Of a stretch of DNA of 64,000 nucleotides, positions 62,691 to 64,000 are shown in pieces (the stretch's first letter is position 1; the number at the start of each line of letters is the position of its first letter). The stretch is from Fulvia fulva. Lineage: Eukaryota > Ascomycota > Dothideomycetes > Mycosphaerellales > Mycosphaerellaceae. The notes under the pieces are model-generated. The model worked only from the letters and a program-made list of their open reading frames with translations, made no database searches and was not told the origin of the DNA. Made by a program: the position numbers and the translations under genes. The stretch spans positions 1,550,001 through 1,614,000 of the forward strand of contig NC_063019.1 of the NCBI RefSeq assembly GCF_020509005.1, read 5' to 3'.

Positions 62691-64000
62691 CTTCGTCTTA
62701 AAGCGTATATCCTTAAATCTTCCTTAGCGTAAATACGAAAGCTTTATTATTCTCTATATCGTTCGTTTCGTCTTTTAGCTCTAATAACTTACTAGAAGTA
62801 GGTACTAAAACTCTTTTAATATAGCTATCGTTAGTATTAGGCATATAGTTATCCTTAGCTAGAGCTATAGGGCTATTACCTTTACGTAGAGGCTATACCG
62901 TTACGGTTAACTAAGGTACTAGATCTATTACGTTCGCGTCCGGCCTTATATCGACTAAGGTCTTATTTGAAATATAATCTTCTAGCGGATAAAAGTTAAT
63001 CGGTATAGACTTAGTTAGGTTATTATACTTAAAGTCTACGACTACCTTCGGTATATCCTTATATACTACGCTCGCGGGCTCCTAGGTAGACTTACTATCT
63101 AAATAGCCCTTCTATTTTACTAGTATAGTAATGCCTCTGCCCTTCGGCTTAGAATCTAGGACGCGTTTAACCTCCTAGGTCTTAAACGTATTACTAGTTT
63201 TATTAGTAACCTCGATTAGTAGTAGTCGTATATTATCTCCTAGATCTACCGGTCGGAGAAGATTTAAATAGAAGGAGTTATATACGCGGATCGTCTCTAG
63301 TAGGGCAATACTATACGTATTCTTACCAAGCGCGGTAGTAGTTATTACCGGTCCAAACTATTTAATATTAAGCTTCTTAGCTAGGCGTAATAACTTCTAG
63401 TTTTTAGTATTAATATAGATACGGTCGCCTAGGCTATATCGCGGTAGTATAGTACGGTATATATTAGCGTTATCTACTTATAGGGCTTAATCGTAACGTA
63501 AGTATTCGTATAGGTGCGTATAGAAGTCCTTTATCTATTAAGCAAAACGCTCTACCTTTCCGGCGGATAGGCGTTACTTAGTAGGTATTAGACGCTTAGG
63601 GAGGCTATCTCTATTAAAGTTACTAGTACGAGGATTACGACCCTATTTGGTAAAGAATAGCGACATACCTATTACTTCTATAATATAGTTATTCTTTACA
63701 AATTCCGCTAGCGGAAGCTACTATACCTAATCTCCTTATACGTAGTCGATAAAGATACGGAGGTACTTCTCTATCTCCTTATTTATATTCTTAGACTATC
63801 TATCGGTCTTAGAATAGAAGGCTATAGACAACTTATAGACTATCCCTACTAGTTTATAGAAGCGTTACTAAAAAGCTAATAGCTACTAACTACCTCGATC
63901 TATAATAATAGACAGAGGGGTACTATATAAGCGGTAGTAGTCCCGGACGAAGACCTCGGCGATATATTTAGCCGTTATCTCCTTTACTAGGATCATATAG
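62672..64000 (-). mobile_element. Chromodomain Gypsy (chromovirus) LTR retrotransposon, 3' part, RIP-inactivated
   Basis: The minus strand reads an integrase core entering from the right edge: KYIAEVFVRDYYRLY, an IIIDRGS catalytic-Asp region (about 63880-63910), KLSIAFYSKTDR and EIEKYLRIFIDYV, LPLAEFVKNNY. Further on is the GPF/Y-type module (YSLGDRIYINTKN, FGPVITTALG, NSFYLNLLRP) and then a chromodomain (ILVK-stop-KGYLDSKST-stop-EPA, about 63070-63140). Nearly every expected Trp is TAG, and TAA also occurs. Reverse transcriptase, protease and gag would lie beyond the window. The polypurine tract and LTR start are at 62672-62684 and 62671. Inactive. Confidence 0.85.

Overview
The window is nuclear DNA of a filamentous ascomycete, most likely a dothideomycete close to Mycosphaerellaceae. 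That placement is inferred from gene content and style, not from a marker search. The evidence is: GT-AG introns of about 45-60 bp, fungal-only families (Zn2Cys6 regulator, PhiA-like wall protein, ascomycete laccase with a DSGV tail, F-box/WD40/UIM protein), and repeats carrying C-to-T type stop codons as left by repeat-induced point mutation (RIP).

Layout. 1-1397: C-terminal part of a Ser/Pro-rich protein cut by the window edge. 2257-7240: a minus-strand Tad1/LINE-type retrotransposon whose two ORFs carry in-frame stops but no frame shift at the checked motifs. 7.5-21 kb: a decaying accessory block holding a broken MFS transporter, a C2H2/Zn2Cys6 regulator, a GT2-like type II membrane protein, a FAD monooxygenase/acetoacetate-decarboxylase fusion split by one TGA, a small TIGR04076-like protein and a broken amino-acid permease. 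21-27 kb: a helical protein, a mucin-like single-pass receptor-like protein and, divergently from it, an Hsp70-like ATPase. This trio is the most system-like neighbourhood in the window.

27.5-41.6 kb is conserved housekeeping sequence: RNase H2 subunit C, PP2A catalytic subunit, a Ufo1-like F-box/WD40/UIM protein and a DDHD phospholipase, with small membrane or secreted proteins between. 42-59 kb is accessory: four members of a small F-box-like paralog family (two with a frame break at the same place), a PhiA-like secreted protein, another four-exon secreted protein, a laccase, a cytochrome P450 and a Cys-rich surface protein. From 58.9 kb the sequence becomes gene debris: a nucleoside hydrolase relic, a tRNA-Ile(UAU)-like relic with an intron, and an N-terminal fragment of serine palmitoyltransferase subunit 1.

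60863-64000 is AT-rich, RIP-degraded repeat DNA with a minus-strand chromodomain Gypsy retrotransposon running off the right edge. A GC-rich, apparently RIP-spared island sits at the start of its 3' LTR. Intron-exon structures were worked out by eye from splice signals and reading frame and have no transcript support.
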